DNA of 64,000 nucleotides from Azospirillum sp. SYSU D00513 (GTDB lineage: Bacteria > Pseudomonadota > Alphaproteobacteria > Azospirillales > Azospirillaceae). The position numbers were made by a program, and so were the translations under genes. The notes below the pieces were generated by a model. The model did no database searches and was not told the DNA's origin. It saw only the letters and a program-made list of their open reading frames with translations. Shown piece after piece: positions 51,543 to 60,296 of this stretch. The stretch is taken from assembly GCF_017356015.1 (NCBI RefSeq), contig NZ_JAFIQV010000035.1, forward strand, positions 1-64,000. Reading direction: 5' to 3'. Numbering within the stretch: the first letter of the stretch is position 1; each line of letters opens with the position of its first letter.

Positions 51543-53306
51543 ATGTCGACTGTGGCGAAGGGCATGAGGGGCCGGCCGGGCGATCCGGCCACGGCCGTGC
51601 TTGAGCCGACGGCGGCGCCCTCCGCCGGGGCTCTCCCGGCCGGGCAGCCTCGCCCTTCCAGCCGTGAACGGGACCGCTTCGTCGGTTTCGCCTTCGCCGC
51701 CGCCGACCTTCTGATCGAAACCGACACGCGCGGCCGCATCCTCTTTTCCGCCGGGGCGCGCTGCCGGCTGACGGCGGGCGACGTGTCGGGGCTGGCCGGC
51801 GGCAGCCTTCTGGACCTCGTGGCGCCGTCGGACCGCAAATACGTCCAGGTGCTGTTCGACCGCATCGGTGAGAAGACCCGCATCAAGCCGGCCCGCGTCA
51901 CCTTCCAGGCGATCGACGGCCAGCGCTTCCCGGCCCTGCTCGGCGGCTGCCGCCTCGAATCCTGCCCGGGCTCCCTCTTCCTCTCGATCCTGCTCGCCTC
52001 CGGCCCGCGCGGCACCCACGAGGCCGCCGCCGCGGCGACGGGGCAGCTCCTGGACGGCCCGGGCTTCACCGGCGTGCTGGAGGACCGCATCCTCCGCGCC
52101 CGCGAGAAGGGGCTGGAACATGGGCTGATGATGCTGCTGGTCGAGGGGCTCCAGTCCATGACGGAGGCGCTGCCCGACGGGGCGGCGGCCGAGGTGCGCC
52201 AGGGGATCGACGCCTATCTGCGCGGCATCTCGGCGGACGGCGACAGCGCCGGGCGCCTCGCTCCCGACCGCTTCGGCATCGTGCACGCATCCGACATCGA
52301 CGGCGAGGAGGTCGAGAAGCACATCGCCCGGATCATCCACGATGCCGGCGGCGAGCTTCCCGGCGGCATCCGCAGCTGGTCGCTCGACCTCTCCGACGAC
52401 TCGCTGGACGCCGGCGACGCGGCCCGCGCGCTGGTCTACACGGTGCAGGCCTTCGCCTCGGCCCAGGACGGGGAGTTCACCATCTCCAATCTGGAGGATG
52501 GCGCCATGCGCATGATGTCCGACGCGGTCGAACGCATCGGCCGCCTGCGCGCGACCATCGAGAAGCGCGACTTCACCGTGGTCTACCAGCCCATCGTCTC
52601 GATCGAGACCGGGGAGGTCCATCATCTGGAAGCGCTGACCCGGATCGAGGGCGCGCATTCGCCGCTGGACTTCATCACCTTCGCCGAGGATGTCGGCCTC
52701 ATCCACGACTTCGACCTGCTGCTGACCCAGTCCGTGCTCGACACATTGCGGCTCTACCACAGGGAGCCGAAGCTGCCGGATGTGGCGATCAACCTTTCGG
52801 CCAAGACGCTGATGAGCCCGCTCTTCCTCCAGCAGTTCCAGAGGGTGACGGAACCCTACGGCGACCTCGCCTCCAAGCTGCTGATCGAGGTGACGGAGAC
52901 GGTCGTCGTCACCGACATCGCCCAGCTCAACGCCGTCCTCCAGACGCTGCGCGGGGCCGGATACCGCATCTGCCTGGACGATGTCGGGGCGGGCGCCACC
53001 TCCTTCCAGTCGCTCTACGGCCTCCAGGCCGATTACGCGAAGATCGACGGCACCTTTGTGCGCGGTGCGGCGGCCAACCCGCGCGACATGGCGATGCTGC
53101 GCTCCATGGTGGACGTCTGCCGCCAGCTCGGGCTCGACCTCGTCGGCGAGCAGGTGGAGGAGGAGGAACAGGCGGCTCTGCTGGCCCGGCTCGGCGTGCC
53201 GCTGGCCCAGGGCTATCTGTTCGGCCGCCCCTCGCGCGACTTCGCCTATTTCGCCAAGGACTGGTCCAAGGCCGGCAAGGGCGGCCGCACCGTCTGGAAG
53301 CGGTAG
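51543..53306 (+). CDS. EAL-domain protein (c-di-GMP phosphodiesterase)
   Basis: A 587-residue soluble signalling protein. The N-terminal ~340 residues hold a PAS-like segment (FAAADLLIETDTRGRILFSA) and a helical, poorly defined region without GGDEF. The EAL domain occupies about 345-570: LEALTRIEG carries the EAL-type Glu, then AINLSAKTLM, IEVTETV, the metal-binding DDVGAGATS (in place of the common DDFGTG), YAKIDGTFV and QGYLFGRP. The main catalytic residues are present, so hydrolysis of c-di-GMP is likely. The change from F to V and T to A in the DDFGTG loop could lower activity. Start ATG 51543 is fair. Confidence 0.87.
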   Translation: MSTVAKGMRGRPGDPATAVLEPTAAPSAGALPAGQPRPSSRERDRFVGFAFAAADLLIETDTRGRILFSAGARCRLTAGDVSGLAGGSLLDLVAPSDRKYVQVLFDRIGEKTRIKPARVTFQAIDGQRFPALLGGCRLESCPGSLFLSILLASGPRGTHEAAAAATGQLLDGPGFTGVLEDRILRAREKGLEHGLMMLLVEGLQSMTEALPDGAAAEVRQGIDAYLRGISADGDSAGRLAPDRFGIVHASDIDGEEVEKHIARIIHDAGGELPGGIRSWSLDLSDDSLDAGDAARALVYTVQAFASAQDGEFTISNLEDGAMRMMSDAVERIGRLRATIEKRDFTVVYQPIVSIETGEVHHLEALTRIEGAHSPLDFITFAEDVGLIHDFDLLLTQSVLDTLRLYHREPKLPDVAINLSAKTLMSPLFLQQFQRVTEPYGDLASKLLIEVTETVVVTDIAQLNAVLQTLRGAGYRICLDDVGAGATSFQSLYGLQADYAKIDGTFVRGAAANPRDMAMLRSMVDVCRQLGLDLVGEQVEEEEQAALLARLGVPLAQGYLFGRPSRDFAYFAKDWSKAGKGGRTVWKR

Positions 53307-53381
53307 AGGCCAAGCTTCCGCAATCCGGCCTCAATCGGGCCGTAATGATAGGGGGCCGTTCAACCACCGGAGAGCCCCTCC

Positions 53382-55427
53382 ATGACCCGCCGCCCGCACG
53401 CCCTCCTCGCCGCCGCACTCCCCCTCCTGCTGGCCGGCCCCGCCCTGGCCGCCGGGGAAGAGGGGCTGGCACTGAAGCGGGTCATGCTGTCCAGCGGCGG
53501 CGTCGGCTACTTCGAGTATGAGGCGCGCGTGTCCGGCCCGGCGGAGCTGTCGCTTGAGGTGCGCCGTGACCAGGTCGACGATGTGCTGAAGAGCATCGTC
53601 GTCTACGACGACCGCGGCGGCGTCGGCACCATCGCCCTGCCCGGCCAGGAGCCGCTTGAGACCGCCTTCCGCGAACTGCCCTTCACGCCCGGCGACCTGA
53701 CCTCCCTGCCCGCCCTGCTGAACGCCCTGAAAGGGGCGGAGCTGCGCGCCGCCGGCGCCCGCGAGGTCACAGGCCGCCTGTTGGCCGTCACGGAGGAGAC
53801 CGAACAGCTTCCCAACGGCGGCGGCACCAGAACCCGCCACCGCGTCGCCCTGATGACGGCCGAGGGGGTGCGCCAGCTCATCCTCGAGGAAGCCGACAGC
53901 CTGCGTTTCACCGACCCCGCCATCCAGGCCCAGCTCGACCAGGCGCTGGCCGCCGTGGCGCAGGGTGCGGCGAAGGAGCGGCGGCGCCTGACCATCCGCA
54001 CCGCCGGAACCGAACCCCGCACGCTGCGCGTCGCCTATGTGGTCGCGGCACCCCTGTGGAAGTCCACCTATCGACTGACCCTGCCGCAGGCGGGTGCGGC
54101 GTCCGGCGACCTCCAGGGCTGGGCGGTCCTGGAGAATCTCAGCGGCGAGGACTGGCGCGACGTGGAGCTGAGCGTCGTGTCCGGCAACCCCGTGACCTTC
54201 CGCCAGGCCCTCTACACGGCCTATTTCGTGAACCGCCCGGAAGTGCCCGTGGAGGTTCTCGGCCGCGTGCTGCCCAAGCCCGACGAGGGTGCCATGGAGA
54301 TGGTCGACGGCATGGCCGAATCCCGCGCGGGTGCGGCGATGGCGCCCCCGCCGGCCGCGGCACCGGCTCCGGCCATGATCGCCCCCATGGCGAAGCTGGC
54401 GGCCCCGGCGCCGCAGCGGCCGGCAGCGCCGATGGCCGCCGAAAGCGCGGAGGCCACGGCCCAGGTCCTGTTCCGCTACCCGCAGCCCGTGACCCTGGCG
54501 AACGGCGGCACGCTGATGATGCCGGTCGTCGCCCGCGCCTTGCCCGCCGAGCGCCTTGCGCTCTACCAGCCGGGGACGCACCCCCGCCACCCGCTCGCCG
54601 CCGTGCGGCTGAGCAACGCCGCCGAGGGCGGAAACGGCGGCCTGCCGCCGGGCGTGCTGACGCTCTATGAAAGCGTGGGCGGAGCCCCGGCCTATGTCGG
54701 CGACGCCCGCCTTGCGGCGCTGCCGGCCGGCGAGAGCCGGCTGCTGAGCTTCGCGGTCGATCCGGCGGTCACCATCGACCGGGAGGAGAAGCCCGGCGGC
54801 GCCATCACCGGTGCCAGCGTCGCCAACGGCGTGCTCCGCCTCACCCGCATCGAGCGGCAGTCCACCACCTACCGGATCGCGGCGGCCGGGGCCGAGGAGC
54901 GCACCGTGCTGATCGAACACCCGCGCCGGCACGGCTGGACGCTCGTGGAGCCCGCCGGCACGCCGCCCGAGGCCACGGCCGACGCCTACCGGCTGCCGGT
55001 CAAGGTGACCGGCGGGCGGATCGCGGCCCTGGCCGTCGTCCTGGAGCGGCCGGAGATCGACCGCATCATCCTGACCGATCTCGCCCCCGGCCAGATCGAG
55101 CAGTATGCCTCGGCCACCGAACTTCCGGCGGCCATGCGCGAGGCCATGACCCGCCTCGCCGGCCTGCGCGCCACTCTCTCCGACGCGGAAGGCCGCGTTG
55201 CGGCGCTGGAGCAGTCCCAGTCCGAACTGGTCGGCGAACAGGAACGCCTGCGCGAGAACCTTGGCACGCTGCCGCAGGACAGCGACCTCTACAAGCGCAC
55301 GCTCGACAAGATGGGCGAGGCGGAAACCGGCCTGGACGGGCTTGCCCGCGACATCGCCGCCGCGCGCCGGGAGATCGAGGCCGCCCGCAAGACTCTGGCG
55401 GAGCAGGTCCGGACGATGCGCTTCTGA
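53382..55427 (+). CDS. Secreted DUF4139 domain-containing protein
   Basis: A 681-residue exported protein of unknown function. A Sec signal peptide (LLAAALPLLLAGPALAAGEE) precedes the N-terminal beta domain with MLSSGGVGYFEYEARVSGPA. The DUF4139 beta-rich core carries LRVAYVVAAPLWKSTYRLTL and WAVLENLSGEDWRDVELSVV. A Pro/Ala-rich linker lies at about residues 310-360 (AAAPAPAMIAPMAKLAAPAP). The last ~80 residues form a coiled coil. Relatives include putative outer-membrane or mucoidy-related proteins, but no role is established. GGAGAG seven bases before ATG 53382 supports the start. It converges on the thioesterase gene. Confidence 0.9.
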   Translation: MTRRPHALLAAALPLLLAGPALAAGEEGLALKRVMLSSGGVGYFEYEARVSGPAELSLEVRRDQVDDVLKSIVVYDDRGGVGTIALPGQEPLETAFRELPFTPGDLTSLPALLNALKGAELRAAGAREVTGRLLAVTEETEQLPNGGGTRTRHRVALMTAEGVRQLILEEADSLRFTDPAIQAQLDQALAAVAQGAAKERRRLTIRTAGTEPRTLRVAYVVAAPLWKSTYRLTLPQAGAASGDLQGWAVLENLSGEDWRDVELSVVSGNPVTFRQALYTAYFVNRPEVPVEVLGRVLPKPDEGAMEMVDGMAESRAGAAMAPPPAAAPAPAMIAPMAKLAAPAPQRPAAPMAAESAEATAQVLFRYPQPVTLANGGTLMMPVVARALPAERLALYQPGTHPRHPLAAVRLSNAAEGGNGGLPPGVLTLYESVGGAPAYVGDARLAALPAGESRLLSFAVDPAVTIDREEKPGGAITGASVANGVLRLTRIERQSTTYRIAAAGAEERTVLIEHPRRHGWTLVEPAGTPPEATADAYRLPVKVTGGRIAALAVVLERPEIDRIILTDLAPGQIEQYASATELPAAMREAMTRLAGLRATLSDAEGRVAALEQSQSELVGEQERLRENLGTLPQDSDLYKRTLDKMGEAETGLDGLARDIAAARREIEAARKTLAEQVRTMRF

Positions 55428-55434
55428 CCGGCGG

Positions 55435-55875
55435 TCAGCTCGACGGCAGGCAGATGAGGGTCTGCTGCATGACCGCGCAGTCCTTCTCCACCCCGCCGTC
55501 GAGCATCGACACCTCGACCGAGACGACGGTCAGCGTGCGGCCGGGCTTCAGCACGCGGGCGCGGGCGATCATCGCTTCCCCCTTTGCGGGGGACATCAGG
55601 TTCACCTTGAACTCGACCGCCAGCACCTCGCTGCCCGCCGGCATCAGCGTGTAGCCGGCGAAACCGCCGGCATTGTCGGCCAGCGTCGTGACCATGCCAG
55701 CGTGGAAGAATCCGTGCTGCTGCGTCAGGTCGGCCCGGAAGGGCATGCGCATCTCGCAGAAGCCCGGCTCCAGCCCGGTCAGCTCGATTCCCAACGTCCG
55801 CATGATTGGCTGGAGATCCACCTTGGCGCGGCAGCGCGCCTCCCAATCCGGGTCGCGGGGCTCGAAGGTCTTCAT
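55435..55875 (-). CDS. PaaI family thioesterase (hotdog fold)
   Basis: A 146-residue hotdog-fold thioesterase likely to hydrolyse an acyl-CoA. QQHGFFHAGMVTTLADNAGG is the hotdog active-site segment, with the catalytic Asp and Gly-rich helix, and FKVNLMSPAKGEAMIARARV is the second strand. The His-Gly start and GFAGYTLMP follow PaaI patterns. The substrate is unknown. ATG 55875 is chosen on length. It lies 13 bases after the chemoreceptor's stop, on the same strand, perhaps by chance. Confidence 0.88.
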   Translation of the reverse strand: MKTFEPRDPDWEARCRAKVDLQPIMRTLGIELTGLEPGFCEMRMPFRADLTQQHGFFHAGMVTTLADNAGGFAGYTLMPAGSEVLAVEFKVNLMSPAKGEAMIARARVLKPGRTLTVVSVEVSMLDGGVEKDCAVMQQTLICLPSS

Positions 55876-55888
55876 GGAGGGTCTGTCC

Positions 55889-57565
55889 TCAGGCTGCGCG
55901 GACCGTCGCGACGAAGGTTTCCACTTCGCCCTTCAGCCTTTCGGCATCGCGCGACAGGCTCGATGCTGCACCAAGCACCTGGCTCGCCGCAACCCCGGTT
56001 TCCGTCGCCGCGTGGCTCACGCCGCCGATGCTGCCCAGCACTTCGCGGGTGCCCAGGGCTGCCTGCTGGATGCTCCCGGCGATGTCCCGGGTGGCGCCCT
56101 CCTGCTGCTCAACCGCGGCCGCGATGGCCGAAGCGATCCCGTGCAGCCGTTCGATGGTCCGGCCGATGTTGACGATGGCGTCCTGGGCGCCGCCGGTGGC
56201 ACCCTGGATCTCCATGACCTTGGCCTGAATTTCCTCCGTCGCGCGGGCCGTCTGGTTGGCGAGCGCCTTGACCTCCGACGCCACGACCGCGAAGCCCTTG
56301 CCGGCCTCTCCCGCGCGCGCCGCCTCGATGGTCGCGTTCAGCGCAAGGAGGTTGGTCTGGGTGGCGATGTCGTTGATCAGCCGCACCACGTCGCCGATCT
56401 CGCGTGACGCCTCGACGAGGCCGGTGATGATGTCCGCCGTCCGGGTCGCCTCGCGCACCGCCGTGGCGGAGATCTCGGCGGAACTGGACACCTGACGGCC
56501 GATCTCGGCGATGGAGGCCGACATCTCCTCGGTCGCGGAGGCGACCGTGCCGACATTCGCGGAGGCCTGCTCCGACGCCGCCGTGACGGCGCCGGCCTGA
56601 TGGCTGGTCTGGGTGGCGATGGCCGACATGGAGGAGGCGGATGCCTGCATCTCCGTCGCGGCGGATGCGAGCGTCTCCGACAACTCCTTCACGCTAGCCT
56701 CGAACTGGTCGGCCAGACGTGCCATTTCCGCTTTCCGCGCCTTCTCCGCGCGCCGTTTCGCGCTTTCCTGCTCGGTCCGCAGGCGCTCCATGGCGACGGC
56801 ATTGTCCTTGAAGACCTGAACCGCCTGCGCCATCCGGCCGATCTCGTCGGCCCTCGCGGCCCAGGGGATCTCGACCGACAGGTCGCCGGTGGCAAGCCTT
56901 TCCATCGCGGTCCGCATCCCGGCCAACGGGCTGAACAGAACACGTCCGGCCAGGAAGCAGCCGCCGGCCACCACGAGGACGATGATCGCGCTCAGGCCGG
57001 CGATCCGCTGTTCGAGTCCTTCCACGGCACTGAAGAACTCGGCACTCGGGATGCCGACATAGAGCACGCCGATGACCTTGCCGGAAGCGTCCCTGATCGG
57101 ATCGTAGGCGGTGAAGAAGGGCGTTCCCATGATGTCCGCCTCGCCCCGGTAGGGCACGCCACGGACGAGCACGGCATCGTACACCGGCCCCTGCGCGAGC
57201 CTGGTTCCCACGGCCCGGCTGCCGTCCGGCCTCATCACGTTGGTCGTGATCCGCAGATCGCCCATGAAGACCGTCGCGGTCCCGCCGACAAGCTCCCTCA
57301 CGCGGTCGACCGGTTCGGAGAGGTCGTTCAACGGGACGTCGCCCGCATAGAGCCTGCCGGCGTCCACCCGGAACTCCCGCCCGTACTGGCGCAGCACGTC
57401 CCAGGCAACGCGCATATTGGATTCCTGCCGTTCCTGCGCCTGGAATTTTGCATGATCACTCAGGACAAGGCCGCTCACGAAATAGATGGTCGTGGCGAGA
57501 ATGACCAGCGAGCCCATTACCATGGCCGTCACTTTGGCAGACAGGGAAATCCTATTCAGGTTCAT
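55889..57565 (-). CDS. Methyl-accepting chemotaxis protein
   Basis: A 558-residue chemoreceptor. A membrane helix (AMVMGSLVILATTIYFVSGL), a periplasmic Cache-type sensor of about 150 residues (FFTAYDPIRDASGKVIGVLY), a second helix (IVLVVAGGCFLAGRVLF) and a HAMP domain lead to the cytoplasmic signalling hairpin. The hairpin tip is intact: LINDIATQTNLLALNATIEA then ARAGEAGKGFAVVASEVKAL. Its ligand is unknown, and the Cache domain often senses organic acids or amino acids. GAGGA before the ATG supports the start. The upstream gap (57566-57839) contains its promoter and no gene. Confidence 0.94.
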   Translation of the reverse strand: MNLNRISLSAKVTAMVMGSLVILATTIYFVSGLVLSDHAKFQAQERQESNMRVAWDVLRQYGREFRVDAGRLYAGDVPLNDLSEPVDRVRELVGGTATVFMGDLRITTNVMRPDGSRAVGTRLAQGPVYDAVLVRGVPYRGEADIMGTPFFTAYDPIRDASGKVIGVLYVGIPSAEFFSAVEGLEQRIAGLSAIIVLVVAGGCFLAGRVLFSPLAGMRTAMERLATGDLSVEIPWAARADEIGRMAQAVQVFKDNAVAMERLRTEQESAKRRAEKARKAEMARLADQFEASVKELSETLASAATEMQASASSMSAIATQTSHQAGAVTAASEQASANVGTVASATEEMSASIAEIGRQVSSSAEISATAVREATRTADIITGLVEASREIGDVVRLINDIATQTNLLALNATIEAARAGEAGKGFAVVASEVKALANQTARATEEIQAKVMEIQGATGGAQDAIVNIGRTIERLHGIASAIAAAVEQQEGATRDIAGSIQQAALGTREVLGSIGGVSHAATETGVAASQVLGAASSLSRDAERLKGEVETFVATVRAA

Positions 57566-57839
57566 CAGTATCCTCGGACTTCATTCGGCAGGAACCACGG
57601 CGTTTTCTCATGGCGTTGGATCAGCAAGAGTATTTAACGTCTTTCTGCTCCGCTGCCACGGGCCGCCATCAGTTCAGAGCGAGCCAGCATGTTGATGTGT
57701 AAATCAGTTCCTCTTGCAACGCAAAGTCAATTCATACCCCGGTAGGTGCATTCAGTGGCAGAACAGTTTGTATGTATTGCAAATATTCAGGATGGCTTAA
57801 CATGGCTTTGAGTGCCAGAAAGCTGAAACCTGCCCATGC

Positions 57840-57891
57840 GAAAAGAGCCGGCTCCGGGCAGCACCACACTGGCTGCCTGGAGGCCGGCTCT
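57840..57891 (-). terminator. Terminator of the thiOSG operon
   Basis: On the minus strand AGAGCCGGC (57883-57891) pairs with GCCGGCTCT (57844-57852) across a nested stem that includes GGCAGC/GCTGCC arms, and TTTT follows. It begins 44 bases past the thiG stop. Confidence 0.75.
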
Positions 57892-57934
57892 CGATGATCC
57901 CGGTTTGGGAGCGATCGGGCGAAACGCCGCGCGG

Positions 57935-58708
57935 TCAGGAACCGATCAAGCCGAGCTGCGGGCTGGAAGCCTCGGCGAAGCGGCGCATCGGGATGCGGCC
58001 GGCCAGATGGGCCGAGCGGCCGGCGGCCACCGCGTCGCGCATCGCCGCCGCCATCAGCACGGGATCGCGGGCCTTCGACACGGCGGTGTTGAGCAGGACG
58101 GCGGCGCAGCCCAGCTCCATGGCCAGCGCCGCGTCCGACGCCGTGCCGATGCCCGCGTCCAGCACCACCGGCACGGGGTTGCGGGCGCAGATCACTTCGA
58201 TGGCGTGCGGGTTGCGGATTCCCATGCCGGACCCGATGAAGGCGCCGAGCGGCATCACCGCGGCGGCACCCGCATCGGCCAGCTTGCGGCAGGTGACCGG
58301 GTCGTCGTTGCAGTAGGGCAGAACGGTGAAACCGTCGGCGACCAGCTCCTCCGTCGCGCGCAGCAGCTCCTCCACGTCGGGATAGAGCAGCTCGCGATCA
58401 CCGATAACCTCCAGCTTCACCCAATCGGTGCCGAGCGCCTCGCGGCCGAGCTGTGCCGTCAGCACGGCCTCCTTCGCGGTCAGGCAGCCGGCCGTGTTGG
58501 GCAGCAGCCCGATCCGCCCGTCGAGCACATCCACGAGGCTTTCCGAATAGCCGTCGAGGCTGATGCGGCGGACCGCAACCGTCGCCAGCTCCGCCCCGCT
58601 CGTCTCGATGGCGTTCAGCATGACCTGCTGGTTCGGGTAGCCGGCGGTGCCGATGAACAGGCGGGACCGGAAGGTGCGCCCGGCGATGGTGAAGCTGTCG
58701 GCGTTCAT
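57935..58708 (-). CDS. thiG: Thiazole synthase
   Basis: A 257-residue enzyme that builds the thiazole phosphate of thiamine from 1-deoxy-D-xylulose 5-phosphate, dehydroglycine and ThiS-thiocarboxylate. Characteristic parts are RSRLFIGTAGYPNQQVMLNA, the catalytic Lys in TDWVKLEVIGD, PLGAFIGSGMGIRNPHAIEV, PVPVVLDAGIGTASDAALAM and the C-terminal phosphate-binding GCAAVLLNTAVSKARDPVLM. AAGGAG before ATG 58708 decides the start. It is last in thiO-thiS-thiG, and thiE is absent from the window. Confidence 0.96.
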   Translation of the reverse strand: MNADSFTIAGRTFRSRLFIGTAGYPNQQVMLNAIETSGAELATVAVRRISLDGYSESLVDVLDGRIGLLPNTAGCLTAKEAVLTAQLGREALGTDWVKLEVIGDRELLYPDVEELLRATEELVADGFTVLPYCNDDPVTCRKLADAGAAAVMPLGAFIGSGMGIRNPHAIEVICARNPVPVVLDAGIGTASDAALAMELGCAAVLLNTAVSKARDPVLMAAAMRDAVAAGRSAHLAGRIPMRRFAEASSPQLGLIGS

Positions 58709-58720
58709 GAGACTCTCTCC

Positions 58721-58930
58721 TTAACCGCCCTGGACCGGGCGGATGATTTCCAGCTCGTCGCCGGGGGCGACCGGCGTCTCCGGCCAGCGGCGCGACGGGA
58801 CCACGGCGCCGTTGAGCGCGACGGCCACGCCGCGCGCGCCGGGCTGGATGCCGAAGCCGGCGAGCAGCGCCGCCACCGTGTCGGCGGGCAGCTCGTGGTC
58901 CTTGCCGTTCACGCGGATGCATGCGGTCAT
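58721..58930 (-). CDS. thiS: Sulfur carrier protein ThiS
   Basis: A 69-residue ubiquitin-like protein that carries sulfur as a C-terminal thiocarboxylate to ThiG. It has ACIRVNGKDHELPADTVAAL, a beta-grasp pattern, then ARGVAVALNGAVVPSRRW, DELEIIRPVQGG with the essential Gly-Gly end. It starts at ATG 58930, overlapping the thiO stop by four bases (ATGA), and stops 12 bases before thiG. The length is normal for ThiS. Confidence 0.93.
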   Translation of the reverse strand: MTACIRVNGKDHELPADTVAALLAGFGIQPGARGVAVALNGAVVPSRRWPETPVAPGDELEIIRPVQGG

Positions 58931-60132
58931 GCGAGGGCTCCTAGAGCGGTTTTCTTGGGTGCGAAGCGGTCCAGCCCGAAGGGTGCGATGGCCGGATCGG
59001 TCTCCCCGGTCAAGATCAGCCGGGCGATGCCGTCGGCTGTCACCGGGGTCAGGAGGATGCCGTTGCGGTGGTGACCGGTGGCCAGCACCAGCCCCTCCAC
59101 GGCACAGCTCCCGAGGATGGGGGCGTCGTCCCGGCTGCCCGGCCGGAAGCCCACCCAGGTCTCCTCGACGGGCAGCTCGGCTATGCCCGGCAGAGCGCGC
59201 CAGGCGCCCTCCAGCAGGGCGAAGAGGCCGCCCGCCGTCATCCGGTCGTCGAAACCGCGCTCCTCGGTCGTGGCGCCGACCAGGAGGCGTCCGTCGAGGC
59301 GGGGGATCAGGTAGGTACCGGTCTGGGTCCAGACGGTGTGGCGCAGCAGCGGGAGTGCGGGGTCCATCCGGACGCAGAGCATCTGCCCCTTGATGGGGCG
59401 CACCGGCGGGCGCGCGGCCGCCGGCAGCCCGTCGATCCGCCCCGACCAAGCACCGGCCGCCAGCACCACCTGATCGGCCTGGACCAATTCCTCACCGACG
59501 CGGACACCGGTGGCGCGGCCGCCCCGCGTCTCGATGCCCGAGACCTCGGTCCGCTCGTGGATCCGGCCGCCCGCCCGCATCACCGCCGCACGCAGCGCCA
59601 GCGCCAGCTTGCGGTTGTCGACCTGATGGTCCTCGGGGCAGAAGAGCGCGCCCGCCACGCCGGGCTGGAGATAGGGTTCGCGCTTGCGCACGGCGCCGCC
59701 CGTCAGCCATTCGACCGGTAGCCCCAGGCCACTTTGAAAGTCGTGCAGAAAGCGGAGCCGGGCCGCGTCATCCGCGTTGAGCGCGACGATCATCGTCCCT
59801 TCCGTGCGCAGGTCCACCGGCAGGCCGGACGCTTCCTCCACGGCGCGGGCGAAGTCGGGCCAGAGCGCCTGGCTGGCGCGGGTCAGCGGGAGGAGCGCAT
59901 CCTCGCCGGGCTCCGTCTCGACGCAGGCAGCAAGCATGCCGCCGGCCGCGTGGGTGGCGCCACGGCCCGCCTCCCCCCGGTCGAAGACATCGACCCGGCA
60001 GCCGGCCTGCGCCAGCCTCCAGGCGATGGACAGGCCGATGGCGCCGGCGCCGATGATGGCGACGGACGGCTTCGGCCCGGACAGCTTCAGACCGGATTCG
60101 GAAAGCGGCAATGATGACGGCACGGTGCCCAT
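58927..60132 (-). CDS. thiO: Glycine oxidase ThiO
   Basis: A 401-residue FAD enzyme that oxidises glycine to dehydroglycine for thiazole synthesis. PSVAIIGAGAIGLSIAWRLA is the FAD-binding fold at residues about 23-42, FDRGEAGRGATHAAGGMLAA follows, and later blocks are VVLAAGAWSGRID, IKGQMLCVRMDP and the C-terminal VLATGHHRNGILLTPVTADG. It is the first gene of thiOSG. Its start, ATG 60132, lies seven bases after the AGGGAG Shine-Dalgarno that forms part of the TPP riboswitch. The first 20 residues are poorly conserved. Confidence 0.94.
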   Translation of the reverse strand: MGTVPSSLPLSESGLKLSGPKPSVAIIGAGAIGLSIAWRLAQAGCRVDVFDRGEAGRGATHAAGGMLAACVETEPGEDALLPLTRASQALWPDFARAVEEASGLPVDLRTEGTMIVALNADDAARLRFLHDFQSGLGLPVEWLTGGAVRKREPYLQPGVAGALFCPEDHQVDNRKLALALRAAVMRAGGRIHERTEVSGIETRGGRATGVRVGEELVQADQVVLAAGAWSGRIDGLPAAARPPVRPIKGQMLCVRMDPALPLLRHTVWTQTGTYLIPRLDGRLLVGATTEERGFDDRMTAGGLFALLEGAWRALPGIAELPVEETWVGFRPGSRDDAPILGSCAVEGLVLATGHHRNGILLTPVTADGIARLILTGETDPAIAPFGLDRFAPKKTALGALA

Positions 60133-60139
60133 TGGGCGG

Positions 60140-60220
60140 CTCCCTTCGCTGGCATTATCCAGACAGGTTCGATGGGTGTGATCTCAGCCACGCGGGAAAA
60201 ACCCCGCGCAGCACCCCAAG
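60140..60220 (-). promoter_or_regulatory. TPP riboswitch (THI element) upstream of thiO
   Basis: On the minus strand the leader contains CTTGGGGTGC, a GCGGG/CCCGC stem, GGCTGAGATCACACCC, then GAACCTGTCTGGATAATGCC and AGCGAAGGGAG, the conserved aptamer of thiamine pyrophosphate riboswitches. The 3' strand ends in AGGGAG, the Shine-Dalgarno for the thiO ATG. Ligand binding would therefore hide the ribosome site, so control of translation is the likely mechanism. It should turn thiOSG off when TPP is plentiful. Confidence 0.93.
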
Positions 60221-60251
60221 CCAAGTGGGCGGACTATCCGTGGCACGTCCT

Positions 60252-60276
60252 AAAATTGCAAGCGCTTCTTGCGCTT
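60252..60276 (-). terminator. Candidate terminator of mgtE
   Basis: The stem AAGCGC (60260-60265) / GCGCTT (60271-60276) is followed on the minus strand by GCAATTTTAG. It lies 20 bases past the mgtE stop. The stem is short. Confidence 0.4.
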
Positions 60277-60296
60277 TTGTTAAACCGGCGTTTCCG

